Shown piece by piece: positions 34,227 through 43,279 of a DNA stretch of 64,000 bases (position 1 is the stretch's first letter; each line of letters begins with the position of its first letter). The stretch spans positions 62,001 to 126,000 of the forward strand of contig NZ_PRLE01000002.1 of assembly GCF_003287495.1 (NCBI RefSeq), in the 5' to 3' direction. The translations under genes were made by a program, and so were the position numbers. Origin of the DNA: Faecalibacterium prausnitzii (GTDB taxonomy: Bacteria; Bacillota; Clostridia; Oscillospirales; Ruminococcaceae). The notes under the pieces are model-generated. The model was given only the letters and a program-made list of their open reading frames with translations, made no database searches and was not told where the DNA came from.

Positions 34227-36776
34227 ATGAAGTATGATTACAAGGCCGTTGAGGCCAAGTGGCAGAAGACATGGGAAGACGAGAAGACGTTCCATGTTGA
34301 GATCGACCACTCTAAGCCCAAGTTCTATGCCCTGGTAGAGTTCCCGTACCCGTCGGGTGCCGGTCTGCACGTCGGCCACCCGCGCAGCTACACCGCGCTG
34401 GATGTCGTCAGCCGCAAGCGCCGCAAGAACGGCTATAACGTGCTGTACCCCATGGGCTGGGATGCTTTCGGCCTGCCGACCGAAAACTTCGCCATGAAGA
34501 ACCACATCCATCCGGCCATCGTGACCAAGAAGAATGTGGACCGCTTCCGCCAGCAGCTCAAGAGCCTGGGCTTCTCCTTTGACTGGGACCGTGAGATCAA
34601 CACCACCGACCCTGAATATTACAAGTGGACCCAGTGGATCTTCCTGCAGCTGTACAAGCACGGTCTGGCTTACAAGAAAGAGATGAGCGTCAACTGGTGC
34701 ACCGGCTGCAAGTGCGTGCTGGCCAACGAGGAAGTGGTCAACGGTGTGTGCGAGCGCTGCGGCAGCGAGGTCGTCCACAAGGTCAAGAGCCAGTGGATGC
34801 TGAAGATCACTGCCTACGCCGACAAGCTGATCGACGGTCTGGACGGCCTGGATTACATCGAGCGCGTCTCCACCCAGCAGAAGAACTGGATCGGCCGCAG
34901 CCACGGCGCGGAAGTCAATTTCGGCACCACCGCGGGTGATACCCTGACCGTTTACACCACCCGCTGCGATACCCTGTTCGGCGCTACTTACATGGTCGTC
35001 TCCCCGGAGCACGCCATCGTCAAGGAGTGGCTGGAGAAAGGCCTCATCAAGAATGCCGACGCCGTCAAGGCTTATCAGGCAGAGGCTGCCCGCAAGAGCG
35101 ACTTTGAGCGCAGCGAGCTGAACAAGGAGAAGACCGGCGTCCAGCTCGAGGGTGTCATGGGTATCAACCCGGTCAACGACAAGGAGATCCCCATCTTCAT
35201 CTCTGATTACGTTCTGGCCACCTACGGCACCGGTGCCATCATGGCCGTGCCTGCCCACGATACCCGTGACTGGGAGTTCGCCAAGAAATTCGGCCTGCCC
35301 ATCATCGAGGTGGTCAAGGGCAACACCCCGTCCAACCTGGACGAGGCCGCCTTTACCGATGTGGCCACCGGCACGCTGGTCAACTCCGGCTTCCTGGATG
35401 GTCTGTCTGTCACCGACGCCAAGAAAAAGATGATCGAGTGGCTGGAAGCCAACGGCAAGGGCCAGGATAAGGTCAACTACAAGCTGCGCGACTGGGTGTT
35501 CAGCCGTCAGCGCTACTGGGGCGAGCCCATCCCCATGGTCAAGTGCGAGAAGTGCGGCTGGCAGCCCCTGCCCGAGAGCAGCCTGCCTCTGACTCTGCCG
35601 GACATCACCGACTTTGAGCCGGGCCCGGATGGCGAGTCCCCGCTGGCCCGCCACACCGACTGGGTCAAGACCACCTGCCCCTGCTGCGGCGGCCCCGCGA
35701 CCCGTGAGACCGATACCATGCCCCAGTGGGCCGGTTCTTCCTGGTACTTCCTGCGCTACATGGATCCTCACTGCAAGGATGCCATTGCCTCCAAGGAGGC
35801 GCTGGAGTACTGGTCTCCGGTGGACTGGTACAACGGCGGCATGGAGCACACCACCCTGCACCTGCTGTACAGCCGTTTCTGGCATAAGTTCCTGTACGAC
35901 ATCGGTGTGGTGCCCAGTCCGGAACCCTACCAGAAGCGTACCGCCCACGGCATGATCCTGGGCCTGAACCCCCACAGCTTTGTCAACCTGCCCGCGGACG
36001 AGCAGAAGAAGCTGCTGGAGGAGTATGGCAGCCAGAAAGCCGCAGAGAAAGCTCTGGAAGAGAAGTACGGTGAGATGTCCCGCCACCCCATCGTCAAGAT
36101 GTCCAAGAGCCTGGGCAACGTCATCAACCCGGACGAGGTGGTGGACCAGTACGGTGCCGACACCATGCGTCTGTATGAGATGTTCATGGGCGACTTTGAG
36201 CAGGCTGCTCCCTGGCAGACCTCTGCCATCGCCGGCTGCAACCGCTTCCTGGACCGTGTCTGGGGCCTGAGCGACAAGCTGGTGGAGGGCGAGGGCTACC
36301 GCCCTGCCATCGAGACCCTGATGCACCAGACCATCAAAAAGGTCGGCGCTGACATCGAGGGCCTGAAGATGAACACGGCCATTGCCCAGCTCATGACCCT
36401 GGTCAACGCCCTGTATGAGAACGGCGGCGCCACCAAGGCCGAGTTTGAGACGGTGCTCCAGCTGCTGAACCCGTTTGCTCCCCACATGACCGAGGAGCTG
36501 TGGGAGAAGCTGGGCCACAGCCACGACGAGCAGCTGGCCTATTACCCCTGGCCCGAGTACGAAGAGGCCAAGTGCGTGGAAGCCACGGTGGAGATCGCCG
36601 TGCAGGTGAACGGCAAGGTGAAAGCCCGCCTGAAAGTGGCCGCGGACATCACCGCTGAGGATGCCATTGCCACCGCCAAGGCAGACCCCGCCGTGGCCGA
36701 TGCACTGGCCGGCAAGACGGTGGTCAAGGAGATCTACGTCAAGGGCCGCCTGGTCAACCTGGCTGTGAAAGGCTAA
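34227..36776 (+). CDS. leuS: Leucine--tRNA ligase
   Basis: The 849-residue class I synthetase has the HIGH-type motif [17 protein letters not shown] (about 39-55), a zinc-ribbon-like segment [24 protein letters not shown]1 editing domain with [18 protein letters not shown] and [10 protein letters not shown], a second CEKCGWQ...CPCCGG zinc site, [16 protein letters not shown], and the KMSKS loop [13 protein letters not shown]. No T-box leader fits in the 130 bases upstream, most of which is repeat copy 8. Confidence 0.97.
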   Translation: MKYDYKAVEAKWQKTWEDEKTFHVEIDHSKPKFYALVEFPYPSGAGLHVGHPRSYTALDVVSRKRRKNGYNVLYPMGWDAFGLPTENFAMKNHIHPAIVTKKNVDRFRQQLKSLGFSFDWDREINTTDPEYYKWTQWIFLQLYKHGLAYKKEMSVNWCTGCKCVLANEEVVNGVCERCGSEVVHKVKSQWMLKITAYADKLIDGLDGLDYIERVSTQQKNWIGRSHGAEVNFGTTAGDTLTVYTTRCDTLFGATYMVVSPEHAIVKEWLEKGLIKNADAVKAYQAEAARKSDFERSELNKEKTGVQLEGVMGINPVNDKEIPIFISDYVLATYGTGAIMAVPAHDTRDWEFAKKFGLPIIEVVKGNTPSNLDEAAFTDVATGTLVNSGFLDGLSVTDAKKKMIEWLEANGKGQDKVNYKLRDWVFSRQRYWGEPIPMVKCEKCGWQPLPESSLPLTLPDITDFEPGPDGESPLARHTDWVKTTCPCCGGPATRETDTMPQWAGSSWYFLRYMDPHCKDAIASKEALEYWSPVDWYNGGMEHTTLHLLYSRFWHKFLYDIGVVPSPEPYQKRTAHGMILGLNPHSFVNLPADEQKKLLEEYGSQKAAEKALEEKYGEMSRHPIVKMSKSLGNVINPDEVVDQYGADTMRLYEMFMGDFEQAAPWQTSAIAGCNRFLDRVWGLSDKLVEGEGYRPAIETLMHQTIKKVGADIEGLKMNTAIAQLMTLVNALYENGGATKAEFETVLQLLNPFAPHMTEELWEKLGHSHDEQLAYYPWPEYEEAKCVEATVEIAVQVNGKVKARLKVAADITAEDAIATAKADPAVADALAGKTVVKEIYVKGRLVNLAVKG

Positions 36777-36804
36777 TTTTTGCAAAAAAACTTTTCAAAA
36801 AAGG

Positions 36805-36833
36805 TTGACGAACAAGAGAAAATGCGCTATACT
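36805..36833 (+). promoter_or_regulatory. Promoter of rpsU
   Basis: TTGACG, 17 bases, TATACT, about 60 bases before rpsU. Confidence 0.85.
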
Positions 36834-36896
36834 GTCTACTGTTAGTTACCATGTAACAACGAAATTCCTGCCTCACGGTCCAAGGGAGGGAATAAG

Positions 36897-37073
36897 ATGT
36901 CGGAAATTCGTGTTAAAGAGGGCGAGTCGCTGGAAAGCGCACTGCGTCGCTTCAAGCGGAGCACTGCTCGCAGCGGTGTGCTCGCAGAGGTCCGTAAGCG
37001 CGAGGCTTACGAGAAGCCGTCTGTCAAGCGCAAGAAGAAGTCCGAAGCAGCCCGCAAGCGTAAGTTCAAGTAA
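36897..37073 (+). CDS. rpsU: 30S ribosomal protein S21
   Basis: A 58-residue basic protein: [41 protein letters not shown], then a lysine/arginine tail. This is the S21 family. It is preceded by SD GGGAGGG and its own promoter, and followed by a terminator, so it is monocistronic. Confidence 0.96.
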   Translation: MSEIRVKEGESLESALRRFKRSTARSGVLAEVRKREAYEKPSVKRKKKSEAARKRKFK

Positions 37074-37126
37074 TTATTCTTGAGCCGCTAGTTGCTTTAG
37101 ATTCATTTGCGTTGCTAACGCCGATG

Positions 37127-37160
37127 TAGGAGAGCCTGAGTTTTCAGGCTCTCCTATTTT
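37127..37160 (+). terminator. Terminator of rpsU
   Basis: TAGGAGAGCCTGA, short loop, TCAGGCTCTCCTA, then TTTT. The 13-bp stem is perfect. Confidence 0.9.
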
Positions 37161-37179
37161 CATTTCAGGAGGTTTACGG

Positions 37180-37683
37180 ATGTTTGTTACCCCCGAATAT
37201 GTCTTCAAGGATGTCACCCACATCACCCCGGAATGGCTGGCCGCCAAGGGCATCCGGGCGCTGGTGCTGGATATTGATAACACGCTCACGGCCGACCGCA
37301 GCCAGGATCTGCCCGACGAAGTGGCCGGGTGGCTGGCCCGGATGAAAACAGCCGGTGTGGGGCTTACCATCGTCTCCAACGGCGCGGAAAAGCGGGTGCG
37401 CCCCTTTGCCCGGAAGCTGGGGCTGGCCTACCTCTACCGCTCGGCCAAGCCCCTGCCTTTTGCCCTGATGGTGGCCCGCCGCCGGATGGGCGTCAAGCGC
37501 CGGGAGATGGCCATGGTGGGCGACCAGCTCTATGCGGACCGGATGGCGGCGGCCCTCTACGGCATCCCCGGCCTGATGGTCATTCCCCGGGGGCCGGACC
37601 TGGGCGCGCAGGTCGTCCTCAAGCGCAAGTGGGAGAAAAAGCACTGGCAGGCCTACTATGACCGGGGAGGGAAGACCCTGTGA
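37180..37683 (+). CDS. YqeG family HAD IIIA-type phosphatase
   Basis: The 167-residue HAD-superfamily hydrolase has motif I LVLDIDNTLTADRS (two aspartates), motif II TIVSNGAEKR, a lysine in AKPLPFALMVARRRMG, and motif III MVGDQLYADRMAA. Members are thought to dephosphorylate phosphatidylglycerophosphate-like or other substrates; the substrate here is not known. SD GGAGG. Its stop overlaps the GTG of the downstream endonuclease gene, so they are coupled. Confidence 0.9.
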   Translation: MFVTPEYVFKDVTHITPEWLAAKGIRALVLDIDNTLTADRSQDLPDEVAGWLARMKTAGVGLTIVSNGAEKRVRPFARKLGLAYLYRSAKPLPFALMVARRRMGVKRREMAMVGDQLYADRMAAALYGIPGLMVIPRGPDLGAQVVLKRKWEKKHWQAYYDRGGKTL

Positions 37684-38546
37684 GCGATTGGAAGATCCGG
37701 TTTGGCACGGCAGGCACTAGCGACAGCTTTGCCGCAAAGGGCTATAAAAACAGCCTGGACATCCCGGCTTACACGGCGGAGATGGGGCTGGACGCCTTTG
37801 AGTATCAGTGCGGGCACGGTGTCCGTCTGGGGCTGGAAAAGGCGGCCAGGATGGCCGCGGATGCCGCAGAGCGGGGCATCCTGTTCAGTGTCCACGCGCC
37901 CTATTATATCAGCATGTCCAGCCTGGAAGAGGACAAGCGGCTCAACAGTGTCAACTACCTGCTGCAAAGCGCGGCGGTCTGCAAGGCATTGGGCGGCAGG
38001 CGCGTCATCTTCCACCCGGGCAGCTGCGGCAGGCAGAGCCGGGAGGCGGCCCTGGAAAAGGCGCTGGATACCATGCGCCGGGCCCAGGCGGCACTGGATG
38101 AGGCGGGTTATGCGGAGATGACCCTCTGCCCGGAAACCATGGGGAAGATCGGCCAGCTGGGCACGCTGGAAGAGGTGCTGGCCCTGTGCAGCGTGGACAA
38201 GCGCGTTACCCCCTGCATTGATTTTGGCCACCTGAACGCCCGGACGCTGGGCGGCATCCAGTCCAAAGCCGATTATGCCGCCATCCTCGACCGGCTGGAA
38301 ACTGCGCTGGGGGATGAGCGGGCACGGCGGTTCCATGTCCACTTCTCCCGCATTGAGTTCTCCAAGGGCGGGGAAAAGCGGCACTGGACCTTTGCCGAGA
38401 CCCAGTTCGGCCCCGAGCCGCAGCCGCTGATGGAGCTGCTGGCGGAGCGCGGCCTTGCACCGGTTCTCATCTGCGAGAGCGCGGGCACCCAGGCAGAGGA
38501 CGCGCGGGCGATGCAGGCAATGTACCGCACAGCGTGCAAAACTTAA
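37680..38546 (+). CDS. Endonuclease IV-like TIM-barrel protein (AP endonuclease family 2)
   Basis: The 288-residue protein matches the Nfo/AP endonuclease 2 family: IRFGTAGTSDSF, FEYQCGHGVRLG, GILFSVHAPYYISM, VIFHPGSCG, TLCPETMGKIGQLG, VTPCIDFGHLNA and RRFHVHFSRIEFSKGGEKRHWTF. The histidine, glutamate and aspartate residues at these sites fit a trinuclear zinc centre. GTG 37680 overlaps the yqeG stop; SD GGGAGGG is seven bases before. It would cut at abasic sites in base-excision repair, although sugar-isomerase-like relatives exist. Confidence 0.85.
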   Translation: MSDWKIRFGTAGTSDSFAAKGYKNSLDIPAYTAEMGLDAFEYQCGHGVRLGLEKAARMAADAAERGILFSVHAPYYISMSSLEEDKRLNSVNYLLQSAAVCKALGGRRVIFHPGSCGRQSREAALEKALDTMRRAQAALDEAGYAEMTLCPETMGKIGQLGTLEEVLALCSVDKRVTPCIDFGHLNARTLGGIQSKADYAAILDRLETALGDERARRFHVHFSRIEFSKGGEKRHWTFAETQFGPEPQPLMELLAERGLAPVLICESAGTQAEDARAMQAMYRTACKT

Positions 38547-38585
38547 ACTTTTTTGTGTTTTTATCGTCTTTTTTGCTCAAACCCC

Positions 38586-38614
38586 TTGCCAAACAGCGTT
38601 GGATTGAGTAAAAT
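38586..38614 (+). promoter_or_regulatory. Promoter of efp
   Basis: TTGCCA, 17 bases, TAAAAT, about 55 bases before efp. Confidence 0.65.
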
Positions 38615-38667
38615 AAATAAAGATATGCATTATGCATTTGAGACATTAAACTAATGGAGGAATTCCT

Positions 38668-39225
38668 ATGATTTCTGCAGGCGAGTTTCGCAATGGCGTG
38701 ACCTTTGAGCAGGACGGCCAGGTTCTTCAGGTCGTTGAGTTCCAGCACGTGAAACCCGGCAAGGGCGCAGCCTTTGTTCGCACCAAGACCAAAAACGTGA
38801 TTACCGGTTCTGTGGTTGAGACCAGCTACAACCCGACCGCTAAGTTCCCTCAGGCGTTCATCGAGCGCAAGGACGTCACCTACAGCTATGAGGATGGCGA
38901 TCTGTACCACTTCATGGACAACGAGACTTACGATGACATCCCCGTCAACGCAAGCGATGTGCCCGAGAACTTCAAGTTCTGCAAAGAGAACGAGCTGTGC
39001 AAGCTGCTGAGCTACAAGGGCAAGGTCTTCAGCGTTGAGATCCCCAACTTCATCGAGCTGGAAGTCACCCAGACCGAGCCGGGTGTCAAGGGCAACACTG
39101 CTACCAACACCCTGAAGCCCGCTACCGTCGAGACCGGTGCTGAGATCCGCGTCCCCCTGTTCATCAACGAGGGCGACCACATCCGCATCGATACCCGCAC
39201 CGGCGAGTATATGGAGCGCGTCTGA
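38668..39225 (+). CDS. efp: Elongation factor P
   Basis: EF-P (185 residues) relieves ribosome stalling at polyproline stretches. It shows [39 protein letters not shown]; the loop lysine in KPGKG is the usual modification site. Domain II/III text [47 protein letters not shown] is complete. SD GGAGG. Flanked by its own promoter and terminator. Confidence 0.97.
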   Translation: MISAGEFRNGVTFEQDGQVLQVVEFQHVKPGKGAAFVRTKTKNVITGSVVETSYNPTAKFPQAFIERKDVTYSYEDGDLYHFMDNETYDDIPVNASDVPENFKFCKENELCKLLSYKGKVFSVEIPNFIELEVTQTEPGVKGNTATNTLKPATVETGAEIRVPLFINEGDHIRIDTRTGEYMERV

Positions 39226-39242
39226 TTTTTTTGACCGATAAG

Positions 39243-39276
39243 ACCGGGCAGCGGGCAACCGTGTGCCCGGTTTTTT
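39243..39276 (+). terminator. Terminator of efp
   Basis: ACCGGGCA and TGCCCGGT close a stem around a 13-base loop, followed by TTTTT. Confidence 0.88.
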
Positions 39277-39312
39277 GTTAGAGGTTTCTTTTACAATAGG
39301 GAGGGCATTCTG

Positions 39313-39918
39313 ATGAAAGAAAAAGCTGCATACCTGAAAGGCCTGATCGACGGTCTTGGCATCGACGAGACCACCAAAGAGGGCAAGGTCATCAAGGCCA
39401 TGAGCGAGCTGCTGGGCGAGCTGGCAGAGGCTGTGGATGCCATTGATGAGGATGTGACCCACGCCTACGATCAGATCAATGACCTGAGCGAGGAGCTGGA
39501 AGACCTGGAAGCAGACCTCTACGAGGACGATGACACCGACGACGATGACGAGGAGCCCGAAGAGGACGCCGAGGATGCTGAGGACAGCGGCGACGATGAC
39601 GACAACGCCGATGTGGCAGGGGAGCCCTACTATGAGGTCGCCTGCCCGGCCTGCGGCAACACGGTTTATGTGAGCGAGGATGACCTCGACGCGGGCGAAG
39701 CCATCTGCCCCAGCTGCAACGTTGCCTTTGAGGTGGCGCTGGCCGATGAGGACGATGATGAAGCCCCCGAGGAGCCCGACGACGGCCCCGCGCGGTACGA
39801 AGTGACCTGCCCGGCCTGCGGTGCTACCTCCGTGGTGGACGAGGAAGCCCTGCTGGACGGCGAGCCTGTCTGCCCGGCCTGCGGCAAACCGCTGGACTTT
39901 GAGGTCACCGAGGAGTAA
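39313..39918 (+). CDS. Acidic protein with two C-terminal zinc ribbons (CD1247 N-terminal domain type)
   Basis: The 201-residue protein begins with a helical domain (MKEKAAYLKGLIDGLGIDETTKEGKVIKAMSELLGELAEAVDAI...) that runs into a coiled coil, then an extremely acidic linker of Asp and Glu (about 70-105). Two related four-cysteine zinc ribbons follow: CPACGN...CPSCN and CPACGA...CPACGK, separated by another acidic stretch. I recognise the layout from clostridial proteins annotated with a CD1247 N-terminal domain; no function is established. The zinc ribbons look like a tandem duplication. It follows efp and is monocistronic. Confidence 0.8.
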   Translation: MKEKAAYLKGLIDGLGIDETTKEGKVIKAMSELLGELAEAVDAIDEDVTHAYDQINDLSEELEDLEADLYEDDDTDDDDEEPEEDAEDAEDSGDDDDNADVAGEPYYEVACPACGNTVYVSEDDLDAGEAICPSCNVAFEVALADEDDDEAPEEPDDGPARYEVTCPACGATSVVDEEALLDGEPVCPACGKPLDFEVTEE

Positions 39919-39946
39919 ACGCCCCGCTGAAAAATCAAAAACACGG

Positions 39947-39994
39947 AAAGCCCCCGGCACTGCATCCCGTATTGGGAGAGTGCCGGGGGCTTTT
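39947..39994. terminator. Bidirectional terminator between the zinc-ribbon gene and argS
   Basis: AAAGCCCCCGGCAC and GTGCCGGGGGCTTTT pair, with A and T tracts at each side, between convergent genes. Confidence 0.9.
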
Positions 39995-40024
39995 CTGATT
40001 TATGGGAACGCGCGCGGAGCGGGC

Positions 40025-41839
40025 TTACATCTTCTCCGGGACGTTGATCTTGAACATGGTGAGCACGTTGAAGATGACGTTCTTGACACCGATGCAGAGG
40101 GCCAAGCGGGCCTGCTGGACAGCGGGGTCAGCGCCCTGAATGCGGCAGTTGCCGTAGAAGCGGTGGAACGCGCTGGCCAGGTCGATGACAAAGCGGTTGA
40201 TGCGGCTGGGATCGTACTTCTCGGCAGCCATGACGATCTCTTGAGGGAACGCGGCCAGCATCCGGATCAGATCCATCTCGCTGGGTTCGGTCAGCAGGGT
40301 GGCGTCGATCTTGTCAGCACCGGCAAAGGCCACGCCCTCGCTCTCCATCTTCTTGAGGATGGAGCAGATGCGGGCGTGAGCGTACTGGACGTAGTAGACC
40401 GGGTTGTCGTTATCGGTCTTGACGGCCTGATCCAGGTCAAAGTCGATGCCGCTGCCGGCGTCATGCATATTGAACAGGAAGCGCGCGCTGTCGATGGGCA
40501 CTTCCTCCAGCAGGTCGGTCAGGGTGATGGCATTGCCCGTGCGCTTGGACATACGAACCGGCTGACCGTCCCGCATCAGGTTGACCATCTGCATCAGGAC
40601 CACGTCCAGATCATTGCCGTTCAGGCCGATGGCGTCCATAGCGCCTTTCATGCGGGCCACATGGCCGTGGTGGTCAGCGCCCCAGACGTCGATGGCCTTG
40701 GCAAAGCCGCGGGTGGCCAGCTTGTTGTAGTGGTAGGCGATATCGGCGGCAAAGTAGGTGGGGATGCCATTGGCGCGGACGAGGACCTCGTCCTTGGCCT
40801 CCTCTTCGGTGCCGTCGTCGGTCTTCTTCTTGTTGACGGTACCGTACTTGGCAGCGTACTGAGCGCTGCGGTACATGATGGCACCATCTTCCGCCTTGTA
40901 GCAGGCACCCAGCTCCAGCAGCTTGTCCACCACGGCCATGACCGCACCGGACTCGTGCAGGGTGCTCTCGTGGAACCAGACGTCGTAGTCAATGCGGTAC
41001 TTGCCCAGGTCGCGTTTGAGGGCGGCAATGTTCTTGGGCAGGGCATAGGCCACCAGAGCGTCTTTCAGGGCTGCAAAGGCCTCACTCTCAAACAGAGCTT
41101 CCTCGTCCATGCCCTGGCAGGCGGCAACGTACTTGTCGCCGTTGATCTCAGCGAACTCACCGGCCAGCACCTTGATGTCGCCGCCCTGATAGCACTCAGC
41201 GGGCAGAGGATAAGCCTCCTCGCCGCAATACTTCTGCAGGTAGCGGACCGCCAGGCTCTTGCCGAACTTCTGGATCTGGTTGCCGGCGTCGTTGATGTAG
41301 AACTCACGGGTCACATCGTAGCCGGACCAGTCCAGCACGGCGGCCAGGCAGTCTCCCAGAGCGCCGCCGCGGGCGTTGCCCATGTGCATGGGGCCGGTGG
41401 GGTTGGCAGAGACGAACTCCACGTTGTACTTGGCACCCTTGCCGTGGTTGGTGCGGCCATACTCCTTGTTGGCGCAGGCACCCGTCACGACACCGGCCCA
41501 GAACGACGGAGCCAGGAACAGGTTGATGAAGCCGGGACCGGCCACTTCCACCTTAGCGAACACGCCGCCCTCCAGAGCAGGCAGGTGGGCCAGCAGGGCG
41601 TCCGCGATCATCTTGGGTGCCTTGCGCCAGGTGCGGGCACCGGCCATGGCCAGGTTGGAGGCGATATCGCCGTTCTTGACATCAGCGGGGATCTCCACGA
41701 TGAATGCGGGCAGCTCTGCCTCGGGCAGGGTGCCATCGGCCATGGCGGCCTTGGCGGCAGCCGTCAGCAGGGCGCGGGCCTCGTCCAGCGCTGCCTGCCG
41801 GGGGTTGTAGTTCTGGTAGGTCTTTTCAAAATCAGTCAT
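40025..41839 (-). CDS. argS: Arginine--tRNA ligase
   Basis: The 604-residue class I synthetase has VEFVSANPTGPMHMGNARGGALGD (HIGH motif as HMGN, about 120-143), a DALR anticodon domain at the C-terminus (YVQYAHARICSILKKM ... HRFYGNCRIQ) and RMSKRTGNAITLTDLLEEV as the KMSKS-like loop. It lies downstream of the DUF1934 gene with a repeat remnant (copy 9) in the 129-base gap. The SD is AAAGGA, seven bases before the ATG. No T-box is visible. Confidence 0.96.
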   Translation of the reverse strand: MTDFEKTYQNYNPRQAALDEARALLTAAAKAAMADGTLPEAELPAFIVEIPADVKNGDIASNLAMAGARTWRKAPKMIADALLAHLPALEGGVFAKVEVAGPGFINLFLAPSFWAGVVTGACANKEYGRTNHGKGAKYNVEFVSANPTGPMHMGNARGGALGDCLAAVLDWSGYDVTREFYINDAGNQIQKFGKSLAVRYLQKYCGEEAYPLPAECYQGGDIKVLAGEFAEINGDKYVAACQGMDEEALFESEAFAALKDALVAYALPKNIAALKRDLGKYRIDYDVWFHESTLHESGAVMAVVDKLLELGACYKAEDGAIMYRSAQYAAKYGTVNKKKTDDGTEEEAKDEVLVRANGIPTYFAADIAYHYNKLATRGFAKAIDVWGADHHGHVARMKGAMDAIGLNGNDLDVVLMQMVNLMRDGQPVRMSKRTGNAITLTDLLEEVPIDSARFLFNMHDAGSGIDFDLDQAVKTDNDNPVYYVQYAHARICSILKKMESEGVAFAGADKIDATLLTEPSEMDLIRMLAAFPQEIVMAAEKYDPSRINRFVIDLASAFHRFYGNCRIQGADPAVQQARLALCIGVKNVIFNVLTMFKINVPEKM

Positions 41840-41919
41840 TTGTCAGATGTCCTTTCCGTTTGAACGCAGGGCCCACATGGTTTGGGAGCCGCAGGCGAAA
41901 CAATAAAACTGGCCCGACA

Positions 41920-41971
41920 TGCCAAGGGCTCTCCTGACAGGAGAGCTGGTGCGTCAGCGCCTGAGAGGTTA
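41920..41971. repeat. Palindromic intergenic repeat, copy 9 (half copy)
   Basis: TGCCAAGGGCTCTCC, a GGAGAG partner, GGTGCGTCAGCGCC mini-hairpin and CTGAGAGGTTA at the end. Read in the direction of the DUF1934 gene, it begins in that gene's stop codon, as copy 3 does for topA. Confidence 0.7.
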
Positions 41972-42436
41972 ATTCACATGTTGTACGGTCATTTCCAGCG
42001 TGTTGCGGCTGACAAGGCGGGCGTCGTCGGCGTCCAGCAGGTAGCTGAACACGGCGCTGCCGCCTTTCTCGGTGAGATTGCAGTCGATGCCGTCCCCGGT
42101 GACGCCCAGCGTCAGGGAGCCGACCTCGGTCTCGTAGTGGCAGAGGTTGCGCCGCTCCCGCTCAATGAGCAGCTGGCTGTTGGTACGGCCAAACCGGAGC
42201 AGAGCCACCCGGCTGCCGTCCTCGGCGATCTTGATGGTGGTGGTGCAGCCCTCAAAGCCAATGGTCTGGGTCTCTTTGTAGGTGATATAAAAGCTCTCGC
42301 CCTTTTTGACCAGGCTGCCCCGGGTCATCAGCTCGATATGGTCCCGGTCTTCCTCTTTGGTGTTGCCCTCGCTGTCAAACTGGTCGATATAGCTTTTGAT
42401 GCGGATGATATAGTTTTCGTTTGTCGCTTTGCTCAC
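41969..42436 (-). CDS. DUF1934 domain-containing protein
   Basis: The 155-residue protein has the DUF1934 (YwiB-like) calycin-type beta-barrel pattern: DHIELMTRGSLVKKGESFYITYKETQTIGFEGCTTTIKI, VALLRFGRTNSQLLIERERRNLCHYETEVGSLTLGVTG. Function is unknown; in Firmicutes the family gene typically precedes argS, as here. It follows murI by 18 bases in the ddl-murI-DUF1934-argS run. The stop codon is shared with repeat copy 9. Confidence 0.9.
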   Translation of the reverse strand: MSKATNENYIIRIKSYIDQFDSEGNTKEEDRDHIELMTRGSLVKKGESFYITYKETQTIGFEGCTTTIKIAEDGSRVALLRFGRTNSQLLIERERRNLCHYETEVGSLTLGVTGDGIDCNLTEKGGSAVFSYLLDADDARLVSRNTLEMTVQHVN

Positions 42437-42454
42437 AGTTTTTGCTGTCCTTTA

Positions 42455-43279
42455 TCAATACTTGTCAATGGCAATCTGGTCAATGGGGCCGCCTTTGTAC
42501 TCGCCCAGGAAGAGGTCTGCCGTCTGGGCAAAGCTGTCCGGCACATCGCTGACGAAGAAATGCGCCTGCCCGGTGGGGTGGTCGCCCCGCAGGCCCCGCT
42601 CGGCCAGCATCTGCTCCAGACGGTGGGCAGCGGTCTTGGCCGGGTCGATCAGCACCACGTCCCTGCCCATGAACTCGCCGATCATGGTCTTGAGCAGGGG
42701 GTAGTGGGTGCAGCCCAGGATCAGGGTGTCCACGCCGGCATCCCGGATCTCGGTCAGGTACTGGGCAATGACCAGTTTGGTGATCTGCTGTTTGTCCGGG
42801 GCGCTGTGGTCCACATAACCGGCCTCCACCAGCGGCACGAACAGCGGGCAGGGCCGGGCTGTGATCTCGGCCCCGGGAACCAGCTGGCGCAGCAGCTTTT
42901 CATAGCTGCGGGAGCGGATGGTGGCGGCGGTGCCGATGATACCGATGCGGCGGTTGCGGGTGGCAAAGGCGGCCTCCCGGGCGGCGGCATCCACCACGCC
43001 CAGATAAGGCACGGGCAGCTGGGCGGCCTCGGCGGCGGGGTAAGTGCTGGACACCGTGCCGCAGGCCGCCATGATGCACTTGACATCTTTGGAGAGCAGG
43101 AACGCAATGTCCTGCCGGGTATACTGGAGGATGATCTCCGGGCTACGGCTGCCGTAGGGGACACGACCGGTATCACCAAAATAGATGATGTCCTCATGGG
43201 GGAGGTGCTTGCGCAGCTCCCGCACGCCGGTCAGGCCGCCCAGGCCGCTGTCGAACACGCCGATGGGGCGATTATCCAT
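42455..43279 (-). CDS. murI: Glutamate racemase
   Basis: MurI supplies D-glutamate for peptidoglycan. The 274-residue protein has PIGVFDSGLGGLTGVRELRKHLP, YFGDTGRVPYGSRS, GIIGTAATIRS and the second catalytic cysteine in LILGCTHYPLL. The first catalytic cysteine lies in MAACGTVSST, where the usual ACNT/S has glycine instead of asparagine. It overlaps ddl by eight bases; the pair make D-amino acid building blocks. Racemase function is likely but the substitution deserves a check. Confidence 0.92.
   Translation of the reverse strand: MDNRPIGVFDSGLGGLTGVRELRKHLPHEDIIYFGDTGRVPYGSRSPEIILQYTRQDIAFLLSKDVKCIMAACGTVSSTYPAAEAAQLPVPYLGVVDAAAREAAFATRNRRIGIIGTAATIRSRSYEKLLRQLVPGAEITARPCPLFVPLVEAGYVDHSAPDKQQITKLVIAQYLTEIRDAGVDTLILGCTHYPLLKTMIGEFMGRDVVLIDPAKTAAHRLEQMLAERGLRGDHPTGQAHFFVSDVPDSFAQTADLFLGEYKGGPIDQIAIDKY

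Noticed and set aside
32136-36785. Very long minus-strand frame across the LCP, rsfS and leuS genes
   Set aside because: It crosses several intergenic regions and a repeat, and mirrors well-supported genes on the other strand; composition is that of an antisense frame.
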